Notes: generated by a model from the letters alone, not told the origin. A stretch of DNA of 64,000 nucleotides from Aquilaria yunnanensis (GCA_039654915.1 CM077597.1:32152001-32216000); one strand, 5' to 3'; shown: positions 22,315-35,895, counted from the stretch's first letter. Translations and numbers: made by a program.

Positions 22315-23778
22315 TATAAAGTTTCAAGATTTGTGGAAGACTTTTCATGTCATTTATATATGCACAAAGGTGTTATATGTAAAAGAAAATTTGGAACATA
22401 GAACTTCTGGTTACAGTAGGATATCTATACAAACTTGTCTTTCAAGCAACATAGCCTTATCTACATCAATTATGTAAGGTTAAATGCATCCTTGGTTCCC
22501 AAACTTTAAATGTTATTCTACTTTCATCTTCAACATCCAGGTTGTTCCACTTTCATTCCTAATGCGATTAAAATATTCCATTGTTACTTGTACTCAGACG
22601 GAAATCATTATACTGAAAGGAAAAATGACACATCAACTCAAAATTATATAAAAAACTACACTTTTAGCCCCTGAAAACCTATTCTTTCCTCCAAGAAACC
22701 TAAAATTTGCCTTCTAACAATCTAGCCACCCAATCTCCTCTTCCTCTCCACCACTTCAACCTTGCTGCCGTCGATGGCCAATTCACCACTAACAACCACC
22801 TCGTCTTCACTACACCTGCTGCCATTGCCTCCGTTACTTCCCTATACCCACCACTGCTACTACCGAGTAATAACTGTCATCTCTGACCCTCACCGCTATT
22901 GCCCAACGCCTCAGACACAACCCCGAGCCATCATAGCCAGTCTACGTCCATCACCCCTTGCCTTGCCTTGCACCATGCTACCAGCTCCAAGCACTTTCTA
23001 TCATATCCACATAGATCAAAGATAGTCATTGATTGCGAGAATCATCCTTCTTCCATCCTGTTGCCTTCGATGTCACCAGCATTCGTTCTTTGGTTCTCCA
23101 AGGTTACCGCCACCCTATTAACAGAGAAGTGACCACCACCCAATTAGAACTCAAATTATCAAAGAAGTTAGGACAAAAGATTAGGAAATTAGTTCCCAAT
23201 ATTCATTATGACCCCTTTTGCTGCTAGAGTGGAACAAGTTTGACCTGAGATTCATTGTGATGGTGGGTCGCAAGATTTGCTCGATGGACAATGTCCCAAG
23301 GGCTTTGATGTAGGAGGTGGCAAGAAGCAATGATAACAATTTAGGGCCAAAGAAGTGGCATGGGGCGGCTACAGGAATGACGACATGGGATCGTTTTGGG
23401 TTAGGACCGGGGTCGAGCCTAGATTGTTAGATGGGCAAATTTTAGGATTTTGGTAGGAGAAAATAAGTTTCTCAAGGTTTAAAATTGAGTTTTTCTTACA
23501 TTCTTGTGCTGAAAGTGGCATCTTTCTATTCGCCATAAATGTTTTCCATCCAAAATAAGGCAAAAATTGAATGTTCTAATAAGGTTAGGGAAGAGGGTGG
23601 AACGTTTTAATCATATTAAAGATGAAAGTGGAACAACTTGGGCGTTGGGGATAAAAGTGGGACAACATTTAAAGGCTACGGCCACAATTGCATTTAACCC
23701 TAATTATGTATCTAGACTCTTACCAAGAAAAGTATATGCACGTGGGATAAAGAATAGCAGAAACCAAGCTATCTTAAC
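22315..23778 (-). repeat. Copia 3' LTR, interrupted by a Mutator-like element
   Basis: 22315-22476 plus 23711-23778 align with 57463-57697: shared TAAAGTTTCAAGATTTGTGG start and CCAAGCTATCT(T/C)AA end. Without the insert the length is about 230 bp. Confidence 0.9.
22477..23701. mobile_element. Mutator-like element with long terminal inverted repeats, 1225 bp
   Basis: Perfect 9-bp duplications AATTATGTA lie at 22468-22476 and 23702-23710. The left end starts AGGTTAAATGCA and the right end in reverse complement AGGGTTAAATGCA. The inverted similarity continues for over 100 bp (TTTAAATGTT, GTTGTTCCACTTTCAT). It has no transposase. The GC-richer centre (22735-23420) carries short open frames such as 22762-23025 and could be captured host sequence, though I recognise no gene in it. 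Confidence 0.85.
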
Positions 23779-24098
23779 ACGCCTCCTCAAGTTGGAGCAT
23801 GAAAATTGTGTATGCCCAACTTGCCAACTAAGAAATGATGCCCTTCTTGGTCAAACCTTTGGTGAGAAGATCCGATGGTTTGAAATTGCCCAAAATATGT
23901 TTAGGTTTAACTTCTCCAAATTGCACTTTTTCACAAATAAAGTGACAACCAATTTCTATAAGCTTTTTCATTCATGAAACATTAGATTCACTGCAATATG
24001 TAGGACATCATTGTTATCACCGTATTGCTGCATAGATTAAGTCATGGACACAGTAAGGTCTTGAAAAATGGAATGTAACCAGATAAGCTCACTAATTA
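23779..24098 (-). pseudogene. Copia polyprotein C-terminus (RNase H end)
   Basis: Minus-strand translation with frameshifts shows the typical end of Copia RNase H: a SELIWLHS piece, then LHIAVNLMFHE, then a GCHFICEK-like piece, ending next to the LTR. Gypsy element A separates it from the rest of RNase H at 41127. Confidence 0.75.
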
Positions 24099-24103
24099 TA
24101 TGA

Positions 24104-24855
24104 TGTGAGACCACATAGGAAATACTCCAGGATTGGCTTCAACATCCATAAACACATACTTTTGGACTGGATTGAATTATTGGAAAAAAAAATATTACAT
24201 ACTTCCTTGGATGCTAAGCAGAGTTCACATAAAACCAGAGAGAGATTGCTTCACTGGCAAGAAAAATATCGATGATTGAATTTTGTTAATACAAGAGGTT
24301 GGATGGCTTTGAATAAAGTTACTTTGGCCATAAGTTTCACAAAACCCTAAACCTTATTGCACTCAAAGTTTTAGGCCTTCAATAAACCTTATAGCACTCG
24401 ATTTCATGCTAAAGGGCTCTAATCCAGGTCTATAGCATGCCTTCCCCATAAAACATGTCCTAAATTAAGTTCTAAGACACAAATAAGACTGAAACATATA
24501 TAAGTAGTAAAAAAAAAAAACCTAGATAAGTGGCCAAATCATGAATAATGCCAAAAGCCCATAGGAGCTCCTTAGGTGGCACATGGGCATGCGCCCATGA
24601 GCCCCTTGGGGTTCTTGGCTGTGCCTGGTTCTTTCTCTTCAAGACAAGTCCCTAGCTTCTAATATGTGAATCTAGACAACAAAAGGCTGAAAATGCAGAT
24701 GGTCCCCTGAGCTAGATTCATCTTGATTTTCCAAGGCCTTGAAAAGCCCCTCAATATGCCCATGGGGTACCTCATTGAGCTCTTGAGCTCTCTTCCTAGT
24801 TATTGGCCTAGTAGTGATCTTCAAGGGTTCATGGAAGGTTGCTAGATTCCTATCA
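24104..24855 (-). repeat. Gypsy A 3' LTR
   Basis: Aligns over its length with 40387-41126. Landmarks are AGACCACAT near the plus-strand start, AAAGTTACTTTGGCCAT near the middle, and CTTCCTAGTTATTGGCCTAGTA near the end. Confidence 0.85.
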
Positions 24856-24869
24856 TATCCCCCTTCCTA

Positions 24870-25200
24870 AAAAAGGATTCGTCCTTGAGTCTACAAGATC
24901 GAACAAGGATAAATCAAAAACATTAAAAAAGACATTCACATTGTACTTATCGGGCATGTCCACCTTAAATGCATTGTCATTGACCTTCTCTAGAATTTTG
25001 AATGGCCCATCACCTAATGGATTCAACTTGAGCTATCTTTGAGCTAGGAATCTCTCCTTCCTCATTTGTACCCACACTTAAACACCAAGCTCAAAGACTA
25101 CTCTCCTACACCCTTTATTGGTAGATGTAGCATATTGCTTACTCTTTTTTTCAATTTATTGCTTAGCTTTCTCTTAGAGCTTCTTCACAAAATCTGCCTT
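24870..25200 (-). pseudogene. Gypsy A integrase tail
   Basis: Minus-strand translation in shifting frames gives pieces typical of the gypsy integrase C-terminal region, such as ADFVKKLYERAK-like, RKERFLAQR, LNPLGDGPFKILEKVNDNAF and VDSRTNPF. It ends next to the LTR as expected. Confidence 0.7.
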
Positions 25201-25760
25201 TCATGCATGATATAGGCTAAAAACCTCATTAATAGGTAATGGCATTGAATCCATGGGAGTTAGTAGGTTAAAACCATATACTACTTCAAATGGTGAAAAA
25301 CCTATAGTATAGTGCACTACACGATTATATGTGAACTCCATATGAGGTAGACAATACTCTGAAGTCTTCAATTTCTTCTTAATAATAGCTCTTAACAAAG
25401 TAGAAAGGGTTTGATCTGTTACCTTTATTTGACCCTATGTTTTTTAGTGGCAAGTGGTAGAAAACAATAGCTTAGTGCAAAGCTTACACCACAAAGTCTT
25501 CCAAAAGTGGCTAAGAAACTTGGTTTCTTAGTTAGAAACAATGGTCATGCAATCAAACCATCTCTCTAAAGAAAAGACTAGCCACATTTGTTGCACCAAC
25601 TATTTTATGGTATGGGATAAAATGTGACATCTTAGAAAATCTATCCACCATTAACCCTACCACTATGTGCCTCCCTCACAAACAATTCCCCAAGTGAGCT
25701 TTATGGCACACATAACCTATTTTCCCTTAAAAGATAACCATTTTTATAAAAATACTTCCC
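25201..25760 (-). pseudogene. Gypsy A integrase core
   Basis: The best stretch (25201-25398) includes [20 protein letters not shown] and [18 protein letters not shown], the conserved end of the gypsy integrase catalytic domain. Upstream pieces resembling the central domain are broken by stops and frameshifts. Confidence 0.8.
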
Positions 25761-25859
25761 AAATGCATAATTGGCATAGATTTCACCAAAATCAAAATCT
25801 TTAGTATACAAATCTTTCAAGAGCTCAAATCGTAACAACATAGCATTCAAAGTGGTGAA

Positions 25860-26268
25860 TAACACATACCATCTAGACAAAGTATCAGTACCCTATATTT
25901 TCTTTACCTTGTTTGTATTTAATCACACAAGGAAAAGACTCAATGAATTCAACGCAACTTGCATGTCTTCGGCTTTACTTACCTTGGCCTTTCAAGTGCT
26001 TAAGTGATTGAAGGTCAGTATGAATGACAAACTCTTTAGGCCATAAGTAGTTATGTCATGTTTCTAAAGTTCTTACCAACGCATATAATTCTTCATCATA
26101 GGTTGGGTAGTTCAAGCTTGCTTCATTGAGCTTTTCACTAAAGTATGCAATGGGGTAACCTTCTTGCATTAGGATAGCTCTAATACCTATTCTTGAAGTA
26201 TCACACTCAATTTCAAACATTTTATCAAAGTTAAGTAAAGGTGCATTACTCAATTTTTTCTTTAGCAA
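25860..26268 (-). pseudogene. Gypsy A RNase H
   Basis: [20 protein letters not shown] and [20 protein letters not shown] at 26056-26268 are hallmark gypsy RNase H sequences; the rest to about 25860 is frameshifted. A family RNase H degrades RNA in the RNA-DNA hybrid; this copy is inactive. Confidence 0.85.
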
Positions 26269-26326
26269 CTTGAATGCCCTAGTTTGAACATCTTGCTACT
26301 TGAACCCTACATTTTTCTTCACAATC

Positions 26327-27060
26327 TTAGCGAGGGGTTCTACAATAGAGCAAAAAATCTTTAACAAACCTTCCATAAAAGCTTGCTAAACCATGGAAAG
26401 ACCTTACCTTAGAGACAAAACTAAGAACCAGCAATTCTTGTATAGCCCTCACATTTTTTTGATCAACCTCAACACCATCTAAACTTACAACAAGTTTGAG
26501 AAATATGACACAATTAGTGAAAAAAAAAGAACTTTTTTTAAGATTGGCATACAACTTTTGTTCCCTTAATCTGTCCAACACTTGTTTTAAGTGTTCCATA
26601 CGATCATCTAGGCACTTGCTACACACTAAAATGTCATCAAAATAAAGAACAACTAATCTACCTATAAAATCAAGCAAAACTTAATTCATAAGTATCACGA
26701 AAGTGCTAGGTGTATTAGTTAAACCAAAGGGCATTACCAAACAGTCATGTTGCCCAAATTTGGTTTTAAAAGCTATTATCCATTCATCCCCCTCCTTCAT
26801 TTGAACTTGATGGTATCCACTCTTTAAATCAATCTTAGAACATATAGTAGAACCATGCAATTCAACAAGCATATCATCAACTCTAGAAATAGGATGCCTA
26901 TACTTCTTTGTATCTTGTTGATTGGTCTATAATCCATGCATATATACTATGATCCATCATCTTGTAGCACCAAAATCACTAGCATAGAAAACGGAATCAT
27001 GCTCTCTTTCACATACCCTTTAGCCAACAAATTTTCTACTTGTCATTAGATCTCCTTGGT
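26327..27060 (-). pseudogene. Gypsy A reverse transcriptase
   Basis: Two open blocks, 26681-26872 (SKIDLKSGYHQVQMKEGDEW, then FGLTNTPSTFVILMN) and 26327-26677 (LVVLYFDDILVCSKCLDD, YANLKKS, VRSFHGLASFYGRFVKDF). The catalytic YFDDIL motif is intact, but a stop and frameshifts separate the blocks and the upstream part. Confidence 0.9.
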
Positions 27061-27499
27061 TCCCTTGGGTTTGTCCTGTAAGCGGACCTATTTGGCATTG
27101 AGGGTCATGGAATCAAAATCAATCTATTATTCGACACCTCAAATTAGAGGCAGCCTCTTAGGCTCTTTAGGAAACACATCTTCAAAGTCCTATAACAAGG
27201 AGACAACAACACTATGGAGAGTATTGGTTACCTCATTCAAAGCTAAAAAAAAGTCTTTGTAGAATGAGAAAAGCACCAGTCTTTGTGCTTGAAGGGCTTG
27301 CTTCACATCCTTCATTTTGGCAAAATGACTGTCTTTCCTTTTCTCAACTTTCTTCTTTTGCTTTTTCTCTTAAAAATAGTCTACTCACTTCCCCCCTCAA
27401 TTATTCTCACCTTACCCCTCTTGATTTTTCACTTGGCTTTCCCTCAAATTTTTCTCTCAACTTCTTTTCTTTCATCCTCATATTGTAATTTCCTTTGAT

Positions 27500-28000
27500 C
27501 ATCAAGAACTTATTGTGGTGAAGGTGGAAGTAGTGTGACCGGCTAGTTTCAGTAAATAAAATAGCATAAATACTTAAACCCATCATATGTTAGCTTCTAT
27601 CAAATTACCATGGCCTTCTAAGCAAAATATGGCATGCTTATGTGGGAACCACATCACATAATACCTCATCTTGATTGTAACCAATTTTGAAAGAAACAAG
27701 TACCTACCTTTGGACCTTTACCTCACCTTCTCCACTTAGCCATTACAACTTGTATGGTTAGGCGTGTTTGTGCATGGGCAATTATAATTTCCCCACTAAG
27801 GCAGTGCTGGCCACATTTGTGCAACTCCCACCATCTGTAATGAGGCTATAAACTGTGTCCCTGATTTGGCACACTGTGTAAAAGATGCATTCCTATTGAT
27901 TTACCTTCTCTTTCACTTGCATATTAGGAGCTCTTTTAGAAACTAGCAAATCTCCAACTTCTGGTTACTACTCTCCAATAGAAACATCTTTCAATGGGGG
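27500..28000 (-). pseudogene. Gypsy A protease region
   Basis: Minus-strand translation shows TDGGSCTNVASTALV near 27790-27845, the aspartic protease active-site region (Asp-Gly-Gly where Asp-Ser/Thr-Gly is usual), then VLVSFKIG and a LLRRPW-like piece. It is interrupted by stops. Confidence 0.7.
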
Positions 28001-28149
28001 CATGTTTGCAAGGTCACCTTCATCAGCCCCTCTTTTCCTTAAAATGAGCTCTCTATGCTCATCAATGTATAGCACCTTTTGGTTAGGACATAATGTCATG
28101 GGCTCTTTTAGTAGTTTTAAGGCACAAGGGTACTTTTTGTTTATGAAGA

Positions 28150-28401
28150 TGTCACAGTTCCTTTACTTGGGGCTACTTTAGTCCTTGGCTAGGGTAACTC
28201 TTTCTTAGCTTCCCTAGGTAACCTTCTTCTCTAACCAGAACATATACTTTGCGCAACCCAAGCTGCCATTGTTCTTTGAATAATTTTCTCAGCTTTGTTT
28301 TCTCTATAGAAAAGGTCAGCCATGTCCACATAATGCACCATCTCCACTTTACTAGATATATCAAGGTTAAGGCCATTCAAGAACTTGTCCATAGTTATTT
28401 C
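28150..28401 (-). pseudogene. Gypsy A gag, C-terminal half
   Basis: Pieces FLNGLNLDIS, KVEMVHYVDMADLF and RENKAEKIIQRTM resemble the end of the retrotransposon gag domain. It stops at the left border of element B; the N-terminal half resumes at 38878. Confidence 0.7.
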
Positions 28402-28406
28402 TTCAT

Positions 28407-31270
28407 TGTGGCAGAATCTTTAGCCTGAGTTATTGAAAATAAAGCCACTTCATTATGATTGGCTAATTATTATGTAAGGTCCAAAAACCACTATATGCAA
28501 TTACCATCTAACCTACCCTGCATAGAAAAAATGCATGAGTTGCTTTAGCTGATAATAATAAAACTATAAAAACTAGAAACCATGTCAGCGAAACTTTGAA
28601 AACCAACAAAAACCAAACCAAAGCTGGGAAACAATAGTTACTTAACCATTAGCTAATAATCAAATGTTGAACATACAAAACTTTTTATGTACAACCAAAA
28701 GTCACCCTTTGTAGCCTTACTCTAAAGACAACACTGGGTACTTAAAATACCCTAAACAAGGCAATGAGGTATTCTAGAGCAAACTTATACTGAGATCCTT
28801 TCCACTTAGCTTCACCCTTTAACCCATCATACTTATAGTTAGTCCAACACATAATCAAACAAAACTTAAACCAAAAAAGGTTCACAAAACTAATACTTCA
28901 AAGAAAGTTAGTTGAGTAGCACTTCAAGCTACTAGGCCACTTATCCTATATCCTTATCCTCTTACTCTACATAATAAGGAACCTACAAGGATGAGTACAA
29001 TAAGTACTTAGTAAGGGATTTCAAAGAAGTACCATGAAGGGGGAAAACAGGCAAACCACAAACATATGCATATATGCAAACATAATGCACAACAATCCCT
29101 ACAAGGAAACATAAACAAACAAACAAGCACACACATAACAAATATAATAGGCAACACAATTATGGAAGGATGGATGAATCTATGAGACACAAGCACATGC
29201 ACTTGCACTTAGGACTTTTCTTACACTCGTGGGTAGTTATTTTGTCATGAGCTTATACAGATGATGTATTGGATACTGGTCCACCACAACTAGGATATAT
29301 TACCTCAAAACTCTTTTCAAGTTCCTTTTGTATGAGTCATCACCTTCACACCTTTATCTATCCACATACTCAATCTTTATCAACATCTTTCCCTTTTTTA
29401 TTATGTTGGCTAGTTAACCTTAGTGTCTCAGTTTATTGGGCCCTTTAGTGGCTTATACTTACCAATTCCAAGACTCAGTTAAGAAACATTTGCATCCTCC
29501 CAAGTGCCTAGGGGTTTATAACCCCAATCCTTATGTCACATGGGGCCTAAGACCCATGTTTGCCCTCTCCTTAGCACTCTTTCTTTCTCCTTAGCACATT
29601 ATCCCCCCTTAGGCACTATACTTAATCTAACTACATTTTCCACCCTTTATTACCCTTTTGTGGCTTACTTACCAAGTAAACACTCTTACCAAGCTCAACA
29701 AGCTTGATCTGAGCCACTTAGGGTCCTACTAGCATCAAAGAATTATAAGCCCAAACTTAGCAGACCTTAGCCGTTTTGCCCTATCTTTGAGAATTTGTCG
29801 TAAGTTCCTTCAAAAGTTCCTAGGGCCCAAGATCTCATTCTTAAATCACTTAAAGCTCCGACCCTTGCTTACCCACCATACACAACCTTAACCCTTAATG
29901 TGTTTGGCACTTTAGCCATACTACCTTATTTTTCATCTTTCAATGCATTAAACTTACTTGGGTGTAGAGTAATTCTTAATTTTAACATTTCTTAGGGATT
30001 TTTTAGGATACTTAAGAACCCATTGGGAGGCTTTCATACAGCCCCAAACTTGAGCCCAAATGTGCCCTACCAATATGGTTCCAAGGGTTATTCCTTTCGG
30101 GTCCTAATATGCCTACCTGTGCACTGCAGTGTCGACTGGTGCTGGGGCACTAGGGCAAAACTCTGGTAGGCTTACCTGGTTGGTATAGTGTAGGCATGTG
30201 TGATGCAGCACCAAGACTCTATAGCCCTTCGCCCCTTTCATGGTTTTATGGTTCCATCTTAAACAATCCTTATCCAAATCACCCAAAATTACTCCTAAGC
30301 TTAAATACAACTTAAATGAATTATGATTGCTTAGAAAATACTTGAAATCGCTTAACTTAACTCCATTTAAGCAAGATTTGAGCAATTTTGAACACTACTC
30401 ACCAATTAGCTTCTATGGTGTTATTTGAAATTCCAAGCCAAATTCTTTACAATGCGCTCCTAATTGAGCACCAAAAAGACCAATATATGTTTCCCAATTG
30501 AGTAAGAACTGAAACTAAGCTAATGGAGGGGCAATACCTTGATGTTGAGCTCAAACTTCCTTAAACCCCACCAAAATGCCATAAACACCTATCTCCTAGC
30601 TTAAGCTTGCTTGGTTGCACTTAAAGGCCTTCAATTTCACCAAGAATTGATGTTTTCTTTAGTTTGGAAGGTTCCCTAATGGATATGGAAGGATAGAAAC
30701 TTGTTCTAAAAGGAACATGGTGAATATGACTTGGCCTTCACCCAATTCATCTTAAATTCTCACTTTCTCACATCCACTCCACAACCTTTGTTCATTTTCT
30801 CACTTAACCTCTCAAAATCCAGTTGACCATGTTTTTGGCCTTTCTTGGACTTTCCATGGACTCTCAAATAAGTCCTAAAAAGTCCAATTAGTCCTTTTAA
30901 CTTACCTCAAGCCATTTTTGGCCTTAGGTGTCCATTTTACAACACTTAGCTTAAAATCTCAATTTTGTTCCCTTAAGCCCTTCCACCAACTTCCCCAGTT
31001 CCTATGGTAATAAAACTTATGGTCTTGCCTAATTTGGTCATTTTACACTTATGACCCCATTTTTTGCTAAATTTATCAGCTTGCCACCAATTTTGGGTAA
31101 AATTACCAAAATACCCCAATGGGCCTTAGATGCCTTTAATGACTTCAGAACCTTCTAAAAATTAACTAACTTGCTTGAATTGCATGATAAAACCTAAAAT
31201 GAGGTACTTGACTAGGATTTTATCTTACTTGGTCTATTCAAGTTAGGTCTGTACTTGGAAGGCTTGTAGA
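28407..31270 (-). repeat. Element B 3' LTR
   Basis: Starts TGTGGCAG on the plus strand. Shared landmarks with the right LTR include ACCCTGCATAGAAAAAA/ACCCTGCACAAAAAAAA, GTTACTTAACCATTAG and AATTACCAAAATACCC. Confidence 0.85.
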
Positions 31271-34200
31271 TTCTCCCTCAATTTGAAAAATAGGTCCTCC
31301 AAATTTTGATTCCAAACCAAGCTTAACACTTAGGTACAATTCCTTTTACATCCCACTCAATTTTTACCCAAGCTCTTTTTCTTTACTTTGGTTACTTCTA
31401 TCCCTTAACGACGAGCATACTTTAAAATCTTAGCTCCTTGACATGACGATTAAAAAACCTCTTAAGGTACTCGCCAGGAGACCTTTCCTCGGAGACTTTA
31501 CTTATGGGGTGAACACTTTATCTTGGTTTATAAGGCACCTGTCCATACTCCCAAATTTTAGTTAGCCCCTTTTAACTTAGAGCTACGTGCTCTTCTTTGG
31601 CTATTGCCCCTATAAGGTGCTTTTAGGAGTACATAGCCTCACATTTATGTACTTAATCCTTGGTGGGACTTAACACAACCTTACACCACACTTAGACTTT
31701 CAAGTGCTACTTAGGTGTCTCTTATGTCACAACCTATTAGTGCTCATAGGAAACTTTACCTTGCCACTCCTACACTCAAATTAGGTGCTTAGCCCACCTT
31801 AAGTGCACTTTAGTGTTGTTTCCCTTTTAGTGCCCTAGCCACATAACTTATTATGGTAACTTACCTTTGGCTTTATTATTAAGTTTCTTAACACTTATTG
31901 ACTCAGGATCCATTAACTCCAAAGGTCCACCAACTTAACACTTGTAGCCTTGACATAAACACCTTAGTCCCCTTTGACTCTACAACTGTATGGTATTCTA
32001 AGGTGTGTTATACACAAACCAAGCTTTTAACTCGTAACACCTCTAGGTAGTCTCTTAACACACTTGAGCCCTTGGCTACCCACCAGTTACTTAACCAATT
32101 TTTTTTCCTTAACTCTTGAGGTACCCTTAGTGTGCAAATTGAATTCTTATTACCTAAAAGTCTTTCTTTATACAACTAGGCTTTTTTCGGCAGTGGGATG
32201 CTTCTGGCCACTATAGCCCATTCCTTAAGTCTACTTAAATCACTTAAATCAGTGGCACCATTATATAGCTTTACTTAAGTGCCCCAAATACCCCACATAA
32301 CTTAATGTGACACTACCATGTCTCATACTAGGGTTTATTGACTCTTTCGGGTGTGCATTTGCAAGTGAGTTTTGCTCAGCAATACAATCTCTTTTGTTTC
32401 CCTTAGGACACCTTTAGGACCTTCGATTCCTAACCATTTTCAATCCTCTAACTTACCCACTTGGGTACAGTTAATGCCCCTTTAAAGCATAGGTCATACC
32501 TTTTTTGCCTAGGTTATGAAACCTTAAGTAAATTCAATCTTGTCTTGGCACCAAGGAACATAGGACTTTCCTTATGTCCCCTCAGTCCTTAAGGATGATT
32601 CCCAACACTTAAAACCCATCAGAAAAAATTTGTTGCTTGGCCCCTCTTAAGTGCTACTCATGAATGTGCACCATGTCCAACCTCAGTACCCATCTAAAAC
32701 TTATGGCTCTTATGCCTTCTTAAGGTTCACCTTGATACCGAAACTTGCCCCCCAAACACTTAGGCATGCCCTTAGGCTGTTGCTTGATCTAGACCATCCT
32801 TATGCACCACCATGACTACTTAGTGTGGTTCCCACACTCATATCCTATATTGTGCATCCTTCGCTCGATCGATACCTTATCCTCTTTATGCCCCAGGATG
32901 GTTTACTTAGGTACTTAGCATGACCTTTGTTTACACTTTGGCACTGAAACTACTTAATCCATTTAAGTTATAGAGCTCTTACTAATGCTCCATTTCATGG
33001 GCACTTAGACCTTTCAGGGCCTTCAACCACTAACTCAACTTCTAGGACTCACTATATAGTTTCAATCACCTTTGTCCACCAAATTTCCTTCTCTCAAGGT
33101 TACAAATTCTTTCTCAACTACCTTGTTATCCAAGAGCCTCATTGGCCCATTGAGGACCCTTACTTAAGTAATCAGACAACATAATCGCCTTACTTACCCC
33201 GTATCACTTATGAGTCCCATAGGCTTTTAGGATTTTTTTCAAACTTTCATGTATCCCAAAACCACCAATCTAACTTGAACTCTCTAAACTAACCATGTGA
33301 AACCCTAAGTTGCACTTAACTCATTTGAAGTAACTTAGGTTACTATGGGCCTTAACTAGTGACTTTGCTAAACACGACACTTAGAGTTCTCCTTAACCAC
33401 TTTAGGTTCTTTTTGTGATGGAAAATACTCAAATCTTAAGAACTCTCTTTATGTTTACGTAGGACTACTTCTCAAGCTTCATGGCTTTTAGTCCTAAAAG
33501 TGCTATTGGCCTTAATTTTAGATACATAAGGAGTTTAATCCTAGTGCACTTGGTAAACCCAATGAGTCCATGGCAATACTTCCTGGAAATAGATTGGTAT
33601 TAGAAAGTCATCCTCTAGGCTGTTTATGTAAGCCACCCAACAATACATATTATCTATACGTCAAAGGGATGAACCTGAAAAACTTAAGGTGCAACCCATT
33701 GACACTACTTACAAACCTTTATTTATAAGTCACCTTATGCTACTTATGGCTTTTATAGTTGAATCGGCCCCTTATGCCCACTTAACCAGCCCACTTCAAA
33801 GCATCACCTCTCTAAGAGTCAAGTTCTATAACCATAGATCCAAAGAAACCAACAACATTATAACTTTAAGGCTTACTTATTTACCAAACTTATGCTTTAG
33901 TCACAATTACCCTTGGAGCAATTATGGATTTCACCTATCCACACACCTTTTGGGTCCTTATTTATTTAGCTAGGCTAATCATAATCATAGACATAGTTGT
34001 AATTAAATAAAATAAATAACTTACTACTACCATGCTGTAATCAAAGGTCACCTCCCTCAGCCTAAATTTTTTATCGCTTGGCCACTCCAACCAAACACCT
34101 TAACTGCTTTAAGGTTCCAATAGGTGCTCCGTTGATAATTAAGGCAATTCTTCACACTTAAACTTGTGAAGGCCTTGTCCTTTAGCATTCTTTCCAACTA

Positions 34201-34473
34201 CTGCCCACTTGCTCACTCAAGAAAAAGTTGCACCAAGGTGCTCAGCTTGTTGATATAAAGATTCTTGCACCTTGGGCACTAGCCCACTTATTTCCTTCTT
34301 CTTTTTTCTTAAAGAGTTTGTCATTATCACTGTTAAATGATCCTTTATCTAAGCCACTGCTCCAAGTTCTAACTCCTACCACAGGGGTGCTATTGTACTT
34401 TGCTTGGGTGTATATTGGGTGTAGTGCACCTTAGCCTTAGCCTTTACCTTATAGACCTTACATGCTCTTGGTG
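31271..34473. other. Element B internal region, part 1
   Basis: AT-rich, full of CTTAA/ACTTAGG-type words, with no long frame and no reverse transcriptase, integrase or gag motif that I can see on either strand. The 94-codon frame at 33689-33973 is probably chance. Confidence 0.45.
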
Positions 34474-34478
34474 TCAAT

Positions 34479-35895
34479 TGTTAGTATTGTGCCCAAAAAG
34501 CCAATCATGAGATGATTGTATTTTTGCACATTGAGTCATGATATTTTATTGAGGCATTAATCCAGCAATTATGTTTGTTGTTTTGTTTCTGCGTAACGTA
34601 ATAAGCATAACTGTAACCCTAGAATAATGATATTCTTAAACGTCCCTAGCCTAGTATTATTGTGGAGCGGGTTGCAATAATACATAATGACTAGCATATG
34701 TGGAGACTAATATGAGATATGTAGTCTACATATGGGTACAAGTTGGAGAACTTGTGTACTGGACCGACCCACCATGAGAACACTTCATGGATCGTTATAT
34801 GAGTGTCATAAGTGATTCTCATAGTGATCATGGTATATGTAGTCCTTCGACCTAAGATCAGCAAGGTTCCCTACATGTGAGTCACATACTTTGATACTTT
34901 CCTTTGTTGCTCGTAACTGAGTGAACTTGAAGGAGTTCATTGGGTATGTCACATATCATGCGGAGGGATTTGTATGATCAAGATGGGATTTGTCCCTCCT
35001 ATGTAACGGGAGTGATATCTTTGGGCCCCTTGATAGAGTGAGACTTAGAAAATGCATGGCCATGCTCCGATGAGTTGATATATGATATCAATGTCGTCAG
35101 TTTAATTTGGTCTACTCGGTAATCAAGAAACCAAAGATTGGGCTATACGAGAGTGACACATTCCATGTCTCGTGCTTAGTCTTGATATCTTGGACAAAGG
35201 GATAATGGCATATATCGGTGATGATCATAAAGGTTTAGTCGATTCACCGACAATCTTGTCACTTGGGTAGCAATGATGTGTTGCTAGACACCGCTCATTG
35301 CTTATGATCATAAATGTGATTTATGATCATTGCCAACATGGCAAGAGCCTATTGGGTCGCACACATAGAGCTATTTGGATCATTAGAGTGCATGGGCTAA
35401 TTATTTGGGTTATGGTTTCACTTTAATTTCGTATTAATAATGGGCCAAGGAGTTGAGTCATTATTAAGCCCGAAATTAAATCCTAATTGGATTAGGGCTT
35501 TGAAACCCATTAGGCCTGGAAGTTGAGTCTCACTATAAATACAACTTTTAAGTGAGAAATTCGCAGGTCTCCTTGCCCTAGCCTCCCAAAAAGGACAGCC
35601 ACACTCTTCTCTTGCAATTCCTTGGAGGACGCAAGCTAGCACTGCGAGCGCAAGAGAAACACATCTGCCGGGACGTGGTGGAAGCGTGGTGATCCCGAGA
35701 GGCTCGTGTGGATACCATAGAGAGCCTGAACACGTCAACTGTTCAGGTTTTGTGATTCGACTCTACAGTTGAGTGAGAGATCTCAACCGAAAATTAGGTA
35801 TGAAATTTTCGAACACCCGGTTTACCCCGTTTCACTTGGATCCTGAAGGGTTTCGGTTAAATTCCGCTGCGCTGTTTGGCTCCCGAAACCCAACA
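34479..35895 (+). mobile_element. Solo LTR, 1417 bp, TCAAT duplication (copia-like)
   Basis: Begins TGTTAGTATTG and ends CCCAACA (inverted TGTT/AACA termini). Perfect TCAAT duplications lie at 34474-34478 and 35896-35900. A TATA box CTATAAATAC lies at about 35532-35541. There is no internal sequence. It sits inside element B and is therefore one of the later events on that branch. Confidence 0.92.

Noticed and set aside
22762..23132. Pro/Ser/His-rich frames inside the Mutator-like element
   Set aside because: Overlapping frames with no start context or domain; at most a captured fragment, not a gene.
35418..35738. 106-codon minus-strand frame in the solo LTR
   Set aside because: It lies over the LTR's TATA box and transcribed region, antisense to it; there is no family resemblance.
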